This document shows positions 4,979 to 5,052 of a stretch of DNA of 5,052 nucleotides, in pieces. This stretch comes from Candidatus Magasanikbacteria bacterium RIFOXYD12_FULL_33_17 (GTDB taxonomy: Bacteria; Patescibacteriota; Patescibacteriia; Magasanikbacterales; UBA922), in contig MFRB01000052.1 in assembly GCA_001783255.1 (NCBI GenBank), positions 1,547 through 6,598 of the forward strand, read 5' to 3'. Positions within the stretch are counted from its first letter, which is position 1, and every line of letters begins with the position of its first letter. Below the pieces are notes generated by a model that worked only from the letters and a program-made list of their open reading frames with translations, did no database searches and had not been told where the DNA came from. The translations under genes were made by a program, and so were the position numbers.

Positions 4979-5052
4979 TGATCTGTACCCCAGAAAGTGG
5001 ACACGAAAGTGTCTACTTTTTTGTGTTCAAAAGGTAGATGATGTATTATTAA
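4979..5052. mobile_element. Possible outer end of an IS3-type insertion sequence, running off the window
   Basis: The stretch beginning TGATCTGTACCCCAGAAAG (4979-4997) and continuing TGGACAC (4998-5004) resembles, from memory, the terminal inverted repeats of IS3-family elements of the IS150 type. These typically start TG, run into a CCC block, and continue AAA-GT-GGAC. A short-stemmed hairpin just inside the end would then shield a transposase from outside transcription. No transposase codon is visible: the ATG ATG at 5038-5043 stops after four codons. No target duplication can be checked. The call rests on resemblance only. Confidence 0.3.
4994..5022 (+). terminator. Rho-independent terminator with GAAA tetraloop
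   Basis: AAAGTGGACAC (4994-5004) pairs with GTGTCTACTTT (5009-5019) in an 11-bp stem with one G-U pair, closed by a GAAA tetraloop. The T-run reaches 5022. It lies 51 nt after the stop of the Clp-like ATPase, has the form of an efficient intrinsic terminator, and would end that operon. The A-run on the 5' side gives some potential on the other strand too. If the region is an insertion-sequence end, the hairpin belongs to that element. Confidence 0.82.

Overview
The window is AT-rich bacterial DNA with every supported gene on the plus strand. It looks like a member of the Candidate Phyla Radiation (Patescibacteria). The reasons are the short remnant of the division cluster, start codons with no Shine-Dalgarno sequence, and a membrane-anchored, partly degenerate Clp-type ATPase next to a small membrane protein. 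This assignment is inference from gene style and recalled family patterns; no marker gene long enough for phylogeny was searched. The standard genetic code fits: TGA is used as a stop and TGG encodes Trp.

Region 1 (1-1634) is the start of a division and cell-wall (dcw) type operon. It holds the C-terminus of MraZ, a complete RsmH (16S rRNA m4C1402 methyltransferase), and a small single-pass membrane coiled-coil protein in the ftsL position. Two short intergenic repeats separate these genes: an AT-only-like interlocking palindrome (162-200) and a GC-rich hairpin (1243-1271). A strong intrinsic terminator (1651-1679) ends the unit, so ftsI and the mur genes do not follow here.

Region 2 (1680-4942) is a second transcription unit. 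An extended -10 promoter (1687-1695) lies in the tail of the previous terminator. The leader that follows is almost entirely one long imperfect hairpin (1702-1796), with a terminator-like stem-loop inside it. Two genes separated by 3 nt come next: a 124-residue membrane protein of unknown function, and a 918-residue ClpA/B/C-like protein. The large protein has an N-terminal four-cysteine zinc-ribbon-like motif, two transmembrane helices, a divergent Clp N-domain, a first AAA+ module that has lost its catalytic residues, and an intact second AAA+ module. Both pore loops lack the usual aromatic residue and no ClpP-docking loop is visible. The two proteins probably form a membrane-bound ATPase system. 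This is the most interesting content of the window.

Region 3 (4943-5052) holds a GAAA-tetraloop hairpin followed by T6, which would end the second unit. The surrounding sequence resembles the tip of an IS3-type insertion sequence that would continue past the window.
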